From: Ianthella basta
Taxonomy: Eukaryota; Porifera; Demospongiae; Verongiida; Ianthellidae
Direction of reading: 5' to 3'
Assembly: GCA_964019415.1 (NCBI GenBank)
Contig: OZ025869.1
Coordinates: forward strand, 4,960,882-5,024,881
DNA: 64,000 nucleotides
This document shows, piece after piece, positions 31,242 through 42,124 of this stretch; positions within the stretch are counted from its first letter, which is position 1; each line of letters starts with the position of its first letter. The translations under genes were made by a program, and so were the position numbers. The notes beneath the pieces were generated by a model. It did no database searches. It saw nothing but the letters and a program-made list of their open reading frames with translations, and was not told the origin of the DNA.

Positions 31242-34200
31242 TCAATTGAGCGATTTACCCCTCAGGCTGCCTTTGCTGAATCCAGAAATTGTGACTTCCA
31301 CATCTGGATAAGCTTCAGTTTCCAAAGCTGTTGTGAAGTGCCCAGAAGTAGTGCATTGGACACCCTTGAGCACAAAGGCAAGTTCTTGCATGTAGGCCAG
31401 ATGCGGTTGCCCAGCAAATGGCAAGCCTAAGCTGTAGCTTACTGTCGTTGAAGCATAACTAGGGTACTGGCTACACATCACACTTCTAGCCACTGGAAGA
31501 TCTGTTGCCGCACAATGGCCCATAGCCTGGTACACTACTTATGATGGTGACAACTCACCTCAGTATTGAACGGCACCAGGGAGGGGAGGAGAGGGGAAAG
31601 GCCGCATTGTGGTCGACACCAGAGTAATAGTCATAGAACATGATTTTCTGTGTCACTCTATCCACAGCAAACAGATTGGAGTCTTGGTTGAACTCACTAC
31701 TGTCAGTGAAAGCAGAAGACACTTGTCCTAGCACATGCACCTTACCCCGCCCTCACTTTGAGATATGTGACAGGATTTGCAAAAAGGGACCCTTTTGACA
31801 GAATTGTGATTTTGAGAAAAATGCATTTTAAAATTTCTATTATATCTTTGATTCTGGCTATGGGTAGCGCAGTATTACTAATGTCCTTATGCGAAGTGCT
31901 GATGTGTACATGCCTACTGAGCACCCCATGGCATTCCTATGGCTTCCTGACACTTGCACTGCCCACTAAGAGGTGTTATGTAAACAGGAAGTGGTTTCCT
32001 GACCTGGCCTAATCACCACGTAGTTTGGATAAAATGGCGGCAATTGAAGATTTCTTAGCTTCAGCTAATCCAGAGCTAGTTGAATGCTTTGAAGAAGCTG
32101 AGCGGACGTTTAATCTGGACGACAGTTGCATAGTTCCTAGCAGTCATGCTGCTATTGTGAGTGATAGTGACAGCAGCGAAGGTGAAAGTGACTCTGATGG
32201 TGAGGTGATGCCGATGAGTGTCAGAAGAATGGAAGACTTGACAGAAGACAGTATTGTAGAAGCATTCTTTAGAAAGACGTGTGAATGCTCTCATGGAGTG
32301 GACAAGGGACCTTGCTCCCAGACACTGCCAAGGAAGTATGCAGTTGAATACCGCTGTCAGTGCTTAGAGCTATCTGCAGCTGAACTGGATATAGCTGTTC
32401 TAGGACAGCTAGCTGCCCTACGTAGAATAGAACCTACAATTGCCACAGCTAGTGATCAATCTCGAGGAAAGAAGCGCAGAGTAAGTCCAAGAGCATACAC
32501 AGTGTTCCGATTTGGAGATATCACAGTATGCAGGAATGCTTTCTTGTTTCTTCATGGCATCACAAGAAAGCGTTTTAAGAACCTGTGTCACCACTTCGAT
32601 ACAAATGGATTAGTGCCTCGCATGCATGGAAATGCAAAAAGGCTTCCCCACAATGCCTTGCCACTAGAGGTGACACAGCATGTGCTTGATTTCCTTGTTA
32701 GCTATGCAGAAACCCATGCTCTGCCACTTCCTGGTCGTCTTCCTTCCCATCGCGACTTTCAGATTATGCTTTTGCCAACCGATGTAACAAAGGTGAAGGT
32801 ATTCAGAGAGTATCAGAAAGCTTGCAATGTCGCTTCGCTCTTCTGTTGCAGTAAGTCGCATTTTCTCTAACTTTGGAGGAAACAGCTGCCATACATACGT
32901 ATAATGAAGCCTTACACTGATCTGTGTGATACCTGTCAACGAATGCAACATGCCATCTCCCTGACAGCCAATCTTTCTGATGAAGAGAAAGCAAGCAAAC
33001 TTACAGAATTCTCTGATCACCTAGAGATGGCCAAAGCTGAGTGAAAGCTATACAATGAACAGTGCAGAAGCTGTCATGAGCAGCTTTCAAAAGATGATTC
33101 TGGCTCTGTTCAGAGCATGCACTACAGTTTTGATTTTGCCCAACAAATACATTATCCGTCGTCACCCCAGCAACCAGGTTCACTCTATTTCAAAACTGCC
33201 AGAAAGTGTGCCGTTTTCGGAATCTGCTGTGAACCTATCAGTAAGCAGGTAACCTACCTTATTGATGAGGCATGTACTACAGGAAAAGGAGCAGATACTG
33301 TCATCAGCTTCCTGCACCACTTTTTTGAAGAGCACTCAGAGGGAGAAACTGAGCTTCTGCTTCATGCCGACAACTGTTGTGGTCAAAATAAAAATAATGC
33401 GGTCATGCAGTATTTGGCTTGGCGCACCCTAGTGACCCGACACAAAGCTATTCAGATTTCATTCATGCTTCCTGGGCATACTAAGTTTGCCCCCGATCGA
33501 TTCTTTGGACTCTTTAAGCAGAAATTCAGGAGGTGTCAGGTAGAGACAATGATGGATGTAGTCCAAGTTGTTCAGTCTTCTACTGACAAAGCAATTAATC
33601 TTCCACAGCCTATTGTTGATCCTGTATCTAAGCAACAGTATGTTCATTTCTACAAATGGTCCGCATTTCTGGATCAATTCTTCAAGCCTATTCCACAAAT
33701 TCTTTCATATCAAGTGTTTAACATTTCTTCTGCCAAGCCAGGAACTATCATACTCCAGAGGCACTCTTTAAGTCCGCAGGAAGAAGTCTCCATTTGTAGA
33801 CAACTGCCTGGAACTACCGAACTTCCAGAGGAGATACCACTCCAAGGCCTTTCCCTTGCAAGGCAGTGGTACTTATATGAACAAATACGAGAGTTCTGTA
33901 CTACTGAAGAGGCTGCCAATAGCACGTGCCCAAAGCCAAGCCTTCCGAAGCCAAATTCTGCTGTGTTAACTGAATCATCTGAGCCACAATTGCCAGAGGC
34001 AGGAACAAGAAAGCGACGATTGTGCTCAGTGTGCCGCCATCCAGGACACAACAAGCGCTCATGTCCAGAGACTGTTTCACAGTAAACACTTAAGTGGTAG
34101 CATAATTATTGTTTTGTTACTCAGTTGTATACATCCTGTAAATTTTGGTGCTATTAATATGGTAGTTTCATTGAGCTGGTTTTAATTTATACAAGCTTAT

Positions 34201-34457
34201 AATGATTCCAGACATTGGTATAATAAAGAGGAGTTGTGTGGGTACATGTACCACTGTATAACTCATTTTTCTCAAAATTGTCAAAAGGGTCCCTTTTCGC
34301 AAATCCTGTCACATATAGAGGCTCAGGAGAAGAATGACATCCCAGGCAAAACCTTCGGAAGCTAATCCTGGGAGGGGTCCACCACACGCCAATGTAGGTG
34401 CCACTCGCTCCCTCCTTCTTTACCGCCTTTCTCTCCACAGCATCTGTCTCTGGAGAG
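31242..34457 (-). CDS. Host-like gene whose coding exon is split by a transposon
   Basis: Minus-strand pieces: 34457-34317 (after a CTCTCCAG acceptor), continuing after the insertion at 31766-31746; then a 46-nt intron (31745-31700, GTAAGG...GACAG); exon 31699-31559; and exon 31485-31242 ending in TGA. Removing the 2.5-kb transposon and one ATAT leaves an open frame (...SSPEPLYLKVRAG), and phase 2 matches across each intron (the last acceptor, TGGCTAG, was chosen to keep phase). Readable segments include GTYIGVWWTPPRISFRRFC, NLFAVDRVTQKIMFYDYYSG and LGLPFAGQPHLAYMQELAFV. No family is recognised. Unless the insertion is spliced out, the gene is disrupted in this haplotype. Confidence 0.55.
31767..34312 (+). 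mobile_element. TIR DNA transposon encoding a DUF7869-type protein, copy 1 (2546 bp)
   Basis: Terminal inverted repeats begin GTGACAGGATTTGC(A/G)AAAA and continue GGGACCCTTTTGACA. They are flanked by ATAT on both sides (31763-31766 and 34313-34316). Because ATAT is palindromic, the target duplication could be TA or ATAT. A second copy with the same terminus, inverted, starts at 62815. Confidence 0.85.
32034..34085 (+). pseudogene. DUF7869-family transposase-like ORF with two nonsense codons
   Basis: From ATG 32034 (AAAATGGCGG context) to TAA 34083-34085 a single frame of about 683 codons is broken only by TAA at 32868-32870 and TGA at 33042-33044. In order it has an acidic N-terminus, a Cys-rich CECSHGVDKGPCSQ region, DFQIMLLPTDVTKVKVF, a CDTCQRM pair, then LLLHADNCCGQNKNNAVMQY and FMLPGHTKFAPDRFFGLFK. 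The last two are hallmarks of DUF7869 proteins, whose Asp-containing HADN strand looks RNase-H-like. It ends with a CCHC knuckle, CSVCRHPGHNKRSC. Being intact apart from two stops suggests recent activity. A transposase role is inferred from the TIRs. Confidence 0.8.
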
Positions 34458-34669
34458 CTGGAGAGGTTTATAACATACTACATTTACATTGTACCACCTA
34501 GCTGCTATAAGAGTTTGCTAGCGCCAGTGAAGATGAAGAATGAAAAGAAGTTGGTGGATTCAACCTGTTAAGTTCGCTATTTCGATGGCTTCAGTTCAAT
34601 GTAGCAAGGCACCATTATCACAAATCATACACAGCGTTATAGAGCAGTGTCTGTTCTTTCTTCTGGTAC

Positions 34670-34790
34670 TTGTCTCACTCCAATCCAATGAAATCTGCTA
34701 GAGATATAAGCAAATATAATAAGGTAAAAAATCGGCCGCGAACACACCCTATTGTTTACATAGTGCCATAACCCACATGCAATGCTTCGG
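34670..34790. repeat. Relative of the 30890-31010 segment
   Basis: See the ordered shared blocks listed for 30890-31010. Here no ORF of the 508-codon gene type follows, only A/T-rich sequence. Confidence 0.45.
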
Positions 34791-34897
34791 CTGTTCTAGA
34801 AAGCTGTAGATTTCCTTTTCTTTTTGCACAGTTCTTTGAAATCCGCACCTGAATCTAGCGCAAATGTTGTCTGGGATAGGCTACGAATAAGTTAAAC

Positions 34898-34976
34898 ATA
34901 TCACCTTGGTGGTCAATTCATATCATCCTCGGGCCTTCGGCCCTAGGGCGATATGACTGACCACCTCGGTGATATC
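34898..34976. repeat. 79-bp foldback MITE-like hairpin
   Basis: ATATCACCTTGGTGGTCA...CTCGGGCC and GGCCCTAGGG...TGACCACCTCGGTGATAT form ~37-bp imperfect arms around a TTCG loop. The compact palindrome with an extra-stable UUCG-type loop resembles a small foldback element. Confidence 0.75.
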
Positions 34977-35145
34977 CTGTAACACCTAAGAAGCTAGGGT
35001 TTAACCTATGCATTTGCATGCATGTCGCTTCAGGAAAGTGTATATTAAAGAAGCAAATATTAAGCAAAAGAAATACAAGCATGCAAAGGAAAGTATATAG
35101 TTTTGTAATATAATATAATGTACATCAATGACTTCTCCATACTAG
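34977..35145. other. A/T-rich spacer
   Basis: Nothing supported. Low-complexity TATAATAT near 35107. Confidence 0.35.
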
Positions 35146-36391
35146 CTACAGATGTTTCTTCGAAAAGTCCAGCATTGACTGTCGCTCCTCCAGCTTTAAC
35201 TCCAGTTGTTGCTTCCTCTCCTCTTGCTCTTGATCCAACTTGCGTCTCTGTAGATCCAATTCCATCTTCTTCACCTCTAATCCCTTCTCCCTCAGCTCAG
35301 CTTTCCTCTCAAACTTTCTAGCACTTGAATTGCTGACGCTTTGCTATGTTTTCCTGTAGATGTGCTGCTTTTTTCTGAAAATAGTGAATTGCAAAATTAA
35401 AGTAGCAATATCAGATAGCACATCTACATTCAATCTAACACACCTTTCCCCTTCTTAGAAGGTGGTGGTTTGTCTTTGGTATCTTCCTCATTGTCCAGGT
35501 CCATCAGTGAGGAAGCAGATGAGGTACGTGAATGGCCTAAGCTAGGAACTGGGGAGTCACAATCCCACTGCCGCTTCCGCTCTAGAAGGAGAATTAAAAT
35601 AAATTATTCTAAGGAATTCAGAATACAATGCAAGCATGACAATGTTCAAACATACTGGCCATTCCCTCCATGGCTCCTCTTCTCATGTCCTCTGCCTTTC
35701 TTTTGTCATCAGCTTCCTTCTTCTTCTCATCCTTCTCCTTTGCCTTCAGCTCCTCAAAGTCCCTCATATATTCAGATATGTCTTCGAGGAGTTGTGAAAG
35801 TTCATCATACTCGTCTTCAGTTCCAGATCTATAATTGGGCATACAAATCGTAGTGATGACTGAGCACAGATGTAACATTATGTAACATTTCTTATAGCAC
35901 TATTTAATTACTATGCACACACAACCAACATCTATATACACTCAACCAACACCTATACACACTCAACCAACACCTATACACACTCAACCAACGCCTATAC
36001 ACACTCAACCAACACTTATACACATAAAACAACACCTATACACACACTACCAACACCTATGCACACACAACCAACACCTATGCACACTCAACCAACACCT
36101 ATACACACACAACCAACACCTATGCACACAACCAACACTTATGCACGTACAGACAACAACCCACCTCTTCAAGCTTCTAGCATCCTCTGACTGGTATTTG
36201 GTGATAAGCAGCTGCAACCTGTCTTTGCCCTGCCGTTCAGCTCTACCTTCCTGTCTTCATTGGAAAAGTCTTTACTGAGCGCATCAGCAATGGCTTCCCA
36301 GTCTTGTGACTTCTGCGGGCGATTTGCAGCAACTTCCCGAGCCAGAGCAATGTCATGCGGGGTGTCTTGCCATCTGAATGGTGCCATGATT
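35146..36391 (-). pseudogene. Myb/SANT-like DNA-binding plus coiled-coil gene, decayed
   Basis: Four minus-strand exons have consensus borders: 36391-36165 (MAPFRWQDTPHDIALAREVA then QDWEAIADALSKDF, a Myb/SANT-like domain), 35828-35656 (EDEYDELSQLLEDISEYMRD and a Lys/Glu coiled coil), 35581-35444 (acidic linker, PPPSKKGKG) and 35374-35146 (ERKAELREKGLEVKKMELDL coiled coil, TAG stop). Frameshifts occur in exon 1 (before LQLLITKYQSEDARSLKR) and exon 4. This Myb plus coiled-coil layout is common in multi-copy invertebrate proteins linked to Harbinger-type elements. An intron holds the minisatellite at 35925-36145. Confidence 0.7.
35925..36145. repeat. 20-bp minisatellite, about 11 copies
   Basis: Units of CAACCAACACCTATACACAC with small variants. 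The plus-strand frame THTQPTPI repeated is a translation artefact. Confidence 0.9.
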
Positions 36392-36423
36392 CTGTAAAAG
36401 ATAGCAAAAAGCAGGCGACACAC

Positions 36424-36737
36424 TATGCAATTGTATGCGAATATGTTGAACTACAAACAGGCTGTTTTTTATCAGAAAACAAATTGTTCTAGAGTCAAGC
36501 GTTAGGTGAAACAGAAGCAGTAGAAGGGGGTGTGAAACAAGCTCAAACAAGCGAGCAACGATGGATTTCGTCTGCTCATAGGGTAGATACACGCATGGCT
36601 ATTTAACTACCCGATAAGTGCACAAACAGCTTTAAACCATACCCACTAGAAGCACAAGATGCTATTAAACATGAACATTCTCACCAAATGTGAGGATCTT
36701 GAGATTCAGTGAAGTCTCAGACTGTCCAAACTTGTTA
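36424..36737. other. No supported gene
   Basis: Upstream flank of the Myb/SANT-like gene. Only short frames. Confidence 0.3.
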
Positions 36738-36868
36738 CGGCTAGAGAGGGGTCTAGGCATCAAAAATGGCAAGTTTAACGTGAACATGACGGCGGGGGAA
36801 CTCACGTGACTTCTAGCCATCAGACGTTACTTCCGGGTTAGAAAAAAACAATCTTAAACTCCCTAATA
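36738..36868. mobile_element. Solo right end related to the 725-bp TIR element
   Basis: GGCTAGAGAGGGGTCTAG...TTTAACGTGAACATGACG...CACGTGAC...CAATCTTAAACTCCCTAATA parallels the last ~130 bp of the element ending at 1783 (GGCTAGCAAGGGGTCTAG...CAATCTTAAACTCTCTATTA). No matching left end was found, so it is a truncated copy. Confidence 0.65.
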
Positions 36869-36902
36869 GCTCCGTTCTCTTTTTCTTTCGCCTTGGCCTC
36901 CA

Positions 36903-37777
36903 TTAGTCTTCTAGTTCACTATCACCATTTCTGGTTGGGTCAGGTGTTGTGGCACCCATACTGGGAGTGGCTGATGGGCTGGGTGATGGGCTGGCTGTTG
37001 GTGGGGGCTGCAGGCTGAAAGGAGCACCATCCTCACTGTAGCTGCTCACGCTACAAGCAGACACTGTCCCTGGGCTGTGTTCTGCCGGCTCACTCCATGT
37101 GGCTGTGTATTTGCCAGCCTGCATGGATTGGCTGCTAGCTGGAGGGTGCATCACAGTCAAGACTGAGCTGGTTACCATCGCTCGGCTCACTGTCACTTCC
37201 AGAAGAGTTATAACGTCGTTATGTGAAAATAGGCATTGGTGGTGACTGGCGGCCCCTGCTGTACTACTTGCTCCACCTGATGCTCTGCAAACAGCACTTG
37301 CTGCTGGTTTGGGAGGTGGCATGGCAGCTTTTCTACAGGAGGGTGCTTCTTATGGATGAGGAACTCGTAGATCTTCCAGAGTGCCTTACTTGCAGAGATG
37401 TAGCATGCATTCATGTAGTTTTCCACTTCATCCTCCACATGGCCATGTTTCTCGTCCCTGACGCTCATGATGATCCTGTCCTGGCCTTTTGTGATGTACT
37501 TGTACAGGTACTTCACAGCTTGCACTGAGTAGATCACCTCCGCATTGATGTGTGCCTTGTACCGCAGTGATAGAAGTGGATTGTATGAGTCATCGGAGAC
37601 TACAGTTGCAGTGTGGCAAGGCTTGGCGAAGTTCTTGGTACAGTGACAATGGTACCCTCTTCCCTCCATGCACAGACTGTTGGTGTTGATGAGGCCACAT
37701 GGTCCATGGATGTTGTTGCAAGTGACAACCTCATGCAACTTGGGGTTGATAGCAGGGTCTGGGATCTCTGCATTCAC
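36903..37777 (-). pseudogene. Helitron Rep protein, downstream segment
   Basis: The minus strand reads VNAEIPDPAINPKLHEVVTC, IHGPCGLINTNSLCMEGRG, CTKNFAKPCH, then INAEVIYSVQAVKYLYKYIT and LPCHLPNQQQVLFAEHQVEQ. This is the Helitron Rep region after the HUH motif, including the YLYKY catalytic tyrosine motif. After PPVTT the frame shifts into a Pro/Ser-rich C-terminus ending near 36903. It is the 3' part of the gene interrupted by the IS630-like element (5' part at 41624-41930). The helicase domain is not present. Confidence 0.8.
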
Positions 37778-37779
37778 TA

Positions 37780-40700
37780 TGGTGCATGACACCATAATTT
37801 AACAATTGTTCACTATAGGTGGTGACAAGCGGTGAATTTCGAATTTCGTGCCAAAAAGCGCTACAGCGTCACTGGGGCGGAGCTCTAGAGCCACGCCCCT
37901 CATTCTGACGTCATTGTTGGGTTTCCATGGCGACCGCTTGTTACGTCATTGCAGAAAATGGCCGAATCGACGGGTACGCGCGGAAGGTACAAGATGGAAG
38001 ATTTCCAAGCCGTTGGAAGGAAGGATCCACACCAAACATGTTTCGGATTGTAGCTATTAAAAGTAAGAAGGATCTCAAAGAGGATTTTGTTTAGCGCTTT
38101 TTTAGTTTTGTAGATACGCTCTGTTACTTTATTTTGTCGTATTTTTACGTAGTCGGAGTCAGTTAGGAATTTCAGACCTAGACGTTTAGCGTTATAACTA
38201 GTGTTAGCATAGTTTTGCAATGTTTAGGCAAGTATCTATAATCTTAGGCATGATTTTATCTGTATTCCTTATGGTCGGCTAGAATTCATCTGGTGAAATT
38301 AGGCCCTTTTCTCCTTGATCAATACATGGTAGTGATTAAGGTATTACGTTGCTTTTAAAGTACTTCCATGCAGTGATGTTGCTGTTGGTGCACATCTAGC
38401 TACTTTCAGTATTTTACTGCTCATCATGGTCCAATTTCCTTGTAGTTAGTACATAATTCTGTGAAGAACATTGCTTGCCATCCGGCATTTCCCGTTACAT
38501 GGCTAATCTGTCCATATCTGAAGTCTTCATTGATCTTCCCTTAAGCCACTCGAGCACAAACTCTGTTTATCCATGCTGTACAGTTCAACAGTGCAAGGTC
38601 CGCATGCATACGTGCTTTTCCCAGTATCCTCCTACCCTCCAGTCCCTGTCCTTACCACCCATGCCATATACATGTGATGTGGCAGATGACATGCTTTTCT
38701 GCATTTGTGCATGAGTTTTACATTTTGGCCTAGTCTAGTTGTCATCAATTCTCTGTGTCTGGAACTCTCCTATGAGACCTATACTGTTTAACTGCATCCA
38801 CTGCATCAACTGCTGTTTTCCCCTCCATGTAGGCCCTATGATAGTCCCGGACCTTCCGGAAGTACTTCCGGATCAGGTCCAGGGACACGACGGCCAGGGC
38901 TCTTGGCACGGTGTTCTGCAGTTGCGGAAAGCTGTAGTCGCAGTGCGACCTTGCGTACTTCTTTGCCCGTCCCCAGCATCTTTCGATGGGGTTCAGCTCT
39001 GGATGAAACTGCATAAATTGAAGTTCGCTACTGAACATTGTACACCTTGGTCAATTAGTGCTATGTGTAGCAAAGTGTACCTTGGGCAAATAGATGCAGT
39101 GATGTTTCAAGTCTCGGATGAGGTACGACGCAACTGCTGACAGCTCGTACTTAAAGTCATCAAACTGTTGGAGACGAGCAATCATGTCCTCCTGCACCAT
39201 GTTGCGGGTATTTACTCCCCGTTCCTCCAATACCTGCTTAAGCCCTTTAGGTCTACCATAACTATCTACCATTAATTGTCGTCGGCCATCTGGCAGTTGC
39301 CCAGGGTGCATGACTGGTTGCTTCCCGCCTGGTTTGACGTTCATGCGGGAAGCCACAAGTGCATCTGCTGCGAATGCATTGTGGCCGCTGGACTGGTCGA
39401 ATATCCAGCACAGGTTGTATTCATCTCTGTGCAAGGATAATATATAGAAATTACAGTAATCATACACACATATGCCCTTTTGCTTTTTATCCTTACCTCG
39501 GGTATTTAAACATTGCAATGGCTGCTGCCTTTCTCAAGTTTGATAGGAGCATCTCGCACGTCCAGTAACCCTCATAATTCTCCCCAAAGATAAAGGTTTC
39601 TCTCGCAGTTTGTGGAAAGGCAGGATCGATCTGCAAGGTGTTTCCAGCTTGAATTAGTTTCATTCTTAAATTGTAACCTGATAAGTTGGTCAAAGGCATA
39701 CTGACCCACCTGGCGTGCGCGCTGAAGCTCATCATCAGTTAAGGCAAGAAATCCTCCGTACTCCTCAACAAAATCGCTGATCATAATTCCCTTGCCTTTT
39801 CCCTTTGGCCTTGTGGCACGACTCCCCTGGGGATCGTGCCAACCCATTGACGGTGCATCATTTGCCTTAAACACGCTTTCGTCATGATAAATAAAGACGA
39901 TTTGTTTTTGTTTTGTTTCGTCGCCAGCATTCCATGAAGGGATTCCATCAGTGCACGTCGGTGGAGGCTTATGTGCTTGTTCTAGACCTTTCAACTTATT
40001 TAGATATTTTTTACGGTAAACAATAACATCCTTGCGTTCATGACCATCGGTGTATTGTAGGGCTTGGCGATATGTCTTGTATTTGAAACCAAGGTTGCGC
40101 ATGTAACATGCTGCTGTTCTATCTGATACTTGTCTAGGAATGTTACTAGGTAGATCTAGATTTGGGCTCTGCAGAAATTCGTTAAACCAGATTTTAAATT
40201 GATGCACTGTCAGATGGGCTCTCTTGTCATGGACCTGTAAAATGTGGTGTTGGATATTGTTTATAAAGAAGCGAATTGAGGGAGAACTTTGCGTCCGAGA
40301 ATTGCACACCTTTGCTCGCAGCCATTTTGTCGCTTTCTTTGCAATGTCTTCAAAGGCCAACAGGTTGCTCCTCTGGTACTTCCCTCGCTGGTCCTCTGGT
40401 AGATCCCCTTTGCAGCGCAAGAACTGATGGTAGCTGGGAAATTGGAGCATTGCAGTAGTGTTGTTATGAACACATGATTCTGTGAATCAGACTGTAAACT
40501 AATAGCTACTTCTTGCTTACAGATTTCTAACAGTGCTTTCACTCATGTGATAAGCTGTTGCTGTTTTCTGATAGGCTTGCATCTTCGTGCAGTGGAATGT
40601 GTGCATGGCGTGGTAAGTCATGATAATGGCATTCTTCTGTTTGTCCTCACGGCTAAAGGAGTGCACCCAATCTGCAAGCATGTCCTCTGTGTCTGCACCA

Positions 40701-41621
40701 GAAGCTTCCCAGTCGCTATCATCATCATCACTGTCACTCACCTGTACGTATATATTTCAATCAGTGCATGTTATTTTATTAATTGGATGTAATTGTGACT
40801 GTGTTGTTATACCTCACTGCATGATGAGTCATCCACATTTGGAGGTAGGAGAATGTCGTCTGCTATATTGCCAGTGGTGGCATCTGAAGATTCATCAAGA
40901 GTAGTAGGTATGCTGGGGGGTTGTCTAGAGATGCTAGGGGGCAGCAAAGATGACTCTTCTGGTAAGTTTTGGGAGGCTACTAATGATTCCCGGGTCAAAT
41001 TGGGGGATTCCACTGGTGATTGTCCTGGTAGGCCAGGCAATGGTGCAGGGAGATCACAGCTCCACCTCTTCTGCCTCATAGCATCCATTCGTGCCTTCTG
41101 GGCTCGCTTCCTACTCCAACTAGTGGGTTTTGAAGCCAAAGGAGTAGCGCCTGCTGATTCGCTCGTTCCGGAGTCGGTTGACTGCCCAGGTAGCTGCTGT
41201 TCCGCCATAGGCTTCTTCTAAAAAGCAGTAAATTGTTGAGGCAACGCAATCAACAAAGCGATTGTGTCGAGCGGTGATATTTGCCGAATAACGTCGAGCG
41301 ATTTTCGTTATTTATAGACGGCGGCCATATTGCCAATGGCAACACGCGACTTTGCGGTTACGGAAGCGTGTTACCGGGTTAACACGCAATGCACGTGACC
41401 TGTTTGGACTGTTTTCATTGGCTGAAAGTGCCATAATACAGTTCAAAGCTTCATAACTCGCGAACCGTTTGCCATACGAATATTTCGAAAGCAAATTTGG
41501 ATTCGGAAGGAAATTCTCTATAATATAGTATCCTTTGGTCGCCGGCGCGACCTTAACTAGGCGTGCCGATCTTCCGTGAGTTTACCCTACGAAAATTGTG
41601 AAGTTATGGTGTCTTGCACCA
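37780..41621 (-). mobile_element. IS630/Tc1-mariner-superfamily transposon (3842 bp) with TA duplication
   Basis: Both ends read TGGTGCA(A/T)GACACCATAA (inverted), extending into (C/T)TT(A/C)ACAATT-like sequence, and are flanked by TA at 37778-37779 and 41622-41623. Excising the element with one TA rejoins the Helitron Rep frame exactly (...TDR-VVNAEIPDP). It contains one five-exon DDE gene. A/T-rich sequence with no genes fills 37800-38740 between the left TIR and the gene. Confidence 0.92.
38745..41208 (-). pseudogene. Five-exon IS630-like DDE transposase, one frameshift
   Basis: Exons: 41208-40813 (Pro/Ser-rich N-terminus), 40741-40521 (acidic, then an HTH-like MQAYQKTATAYHMSESTVRN), 40433-39497, 39426-39081 and 39008-38745. 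Borders are GT-AG and phases agree. The catalytic residues are D in IVFIYHDESVFKAND, D in YNLCWIFDQSSGHNAF and E in HPELNPIERCW. The last two are about 113 residues apart, far more than the 34-39 of classic Tc1/mariner. The only clear lesion is a frameshift near 39655 between NETN and AGNTLQIDPAF. The ARETFIFGENYEGYW segment continues in the other frame. The protein ends SHRRVPDTEN. Confidence 0.85.
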
Positions 41622-41623
41622 TA

Positions 41624-41930
41624 CCCTGTCAGTCTTCTCCAGAGTATGTGACTTGTCCTGATCTTCCATTCAATGGTGGCAGTGTGTGCCTTGAGCTTTC
41701 CCAGCACATTCTTCTGAAGGATATTGTCCATCAGAGAGTCATACTTTAACTTGAAGACTTGACATGCTAGATCTGGGCGTTCATGGGGTGTTTCTCCCAG
41801 GAACAAAGACTCCTTGATTTCGGGCCACTTGGACTTGGTGGTGAAGGTGATGAAGTAGTCTGGCTTCTGGCTAGTCTGGACAAACTTTCTGAGTTTGTTA
41901 CAGGGATATAATGCACACCTGCAGCACAGT
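41624..41930 (-). pseudogene. Helitron Rep protein, upstream segment
   Basis: The minus strand reads KLRKFVQTSQKPDYFITFTT, KSKWPEIKESLFLGETPHER, DLACQVFKLKYDSLMDNIL and VLGKLKAHTATIEWK. This is the classic Helitron Rep stretch leading to the HUH motif. The expected GLPHxHxL is degraded (KIRTSHILW), so the nuclease is probably inactive. The frame continues after the IS630-like insertion at 37777. Confidence 0.8.
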
Positions 41931-42024
41931 TGATAAGGGAAGAATACTGCATGTGCCTGCATTGTTTATACTGTACCCTTTATTATTAGGCACATTCCTA
42001 AATAGACGTTACGAGTGTGACATC

Positions 42025-42118
42025 AGATATGATGCATGGCATACATATAGTGTGTTTGCCTTCACCTTTGACTCTCTTATTTTCAATGTCCTCATCCATT
42101 TTGTCACCCAGCTTTAAA
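42025..42118. repeat. About 105-bp segment shared with 51895-52003
   Basis: Nearly identical in both places. On the minus strand it encodes DLKLxDKMxEDIENKRVKGE then GKHTICMPCIISDV, so a coding piece of some TE has been copied. Flanks differ on both sides. Confidence 0.8.
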
Positions 42119-42124
42119 TCCGGC

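Noticed and set aside
35118-35321. Plus-strand Ser/Pro-rich ORF
   Set aside because: It is the antisense of the minus-strand coiled-coil exon, which has splice borders and family-like sequence.
35913-36278. ORF with repeated THTQPTPI units
   Set aside because: It is only a translation of the 20-bp minisatellite; no start context or domain.
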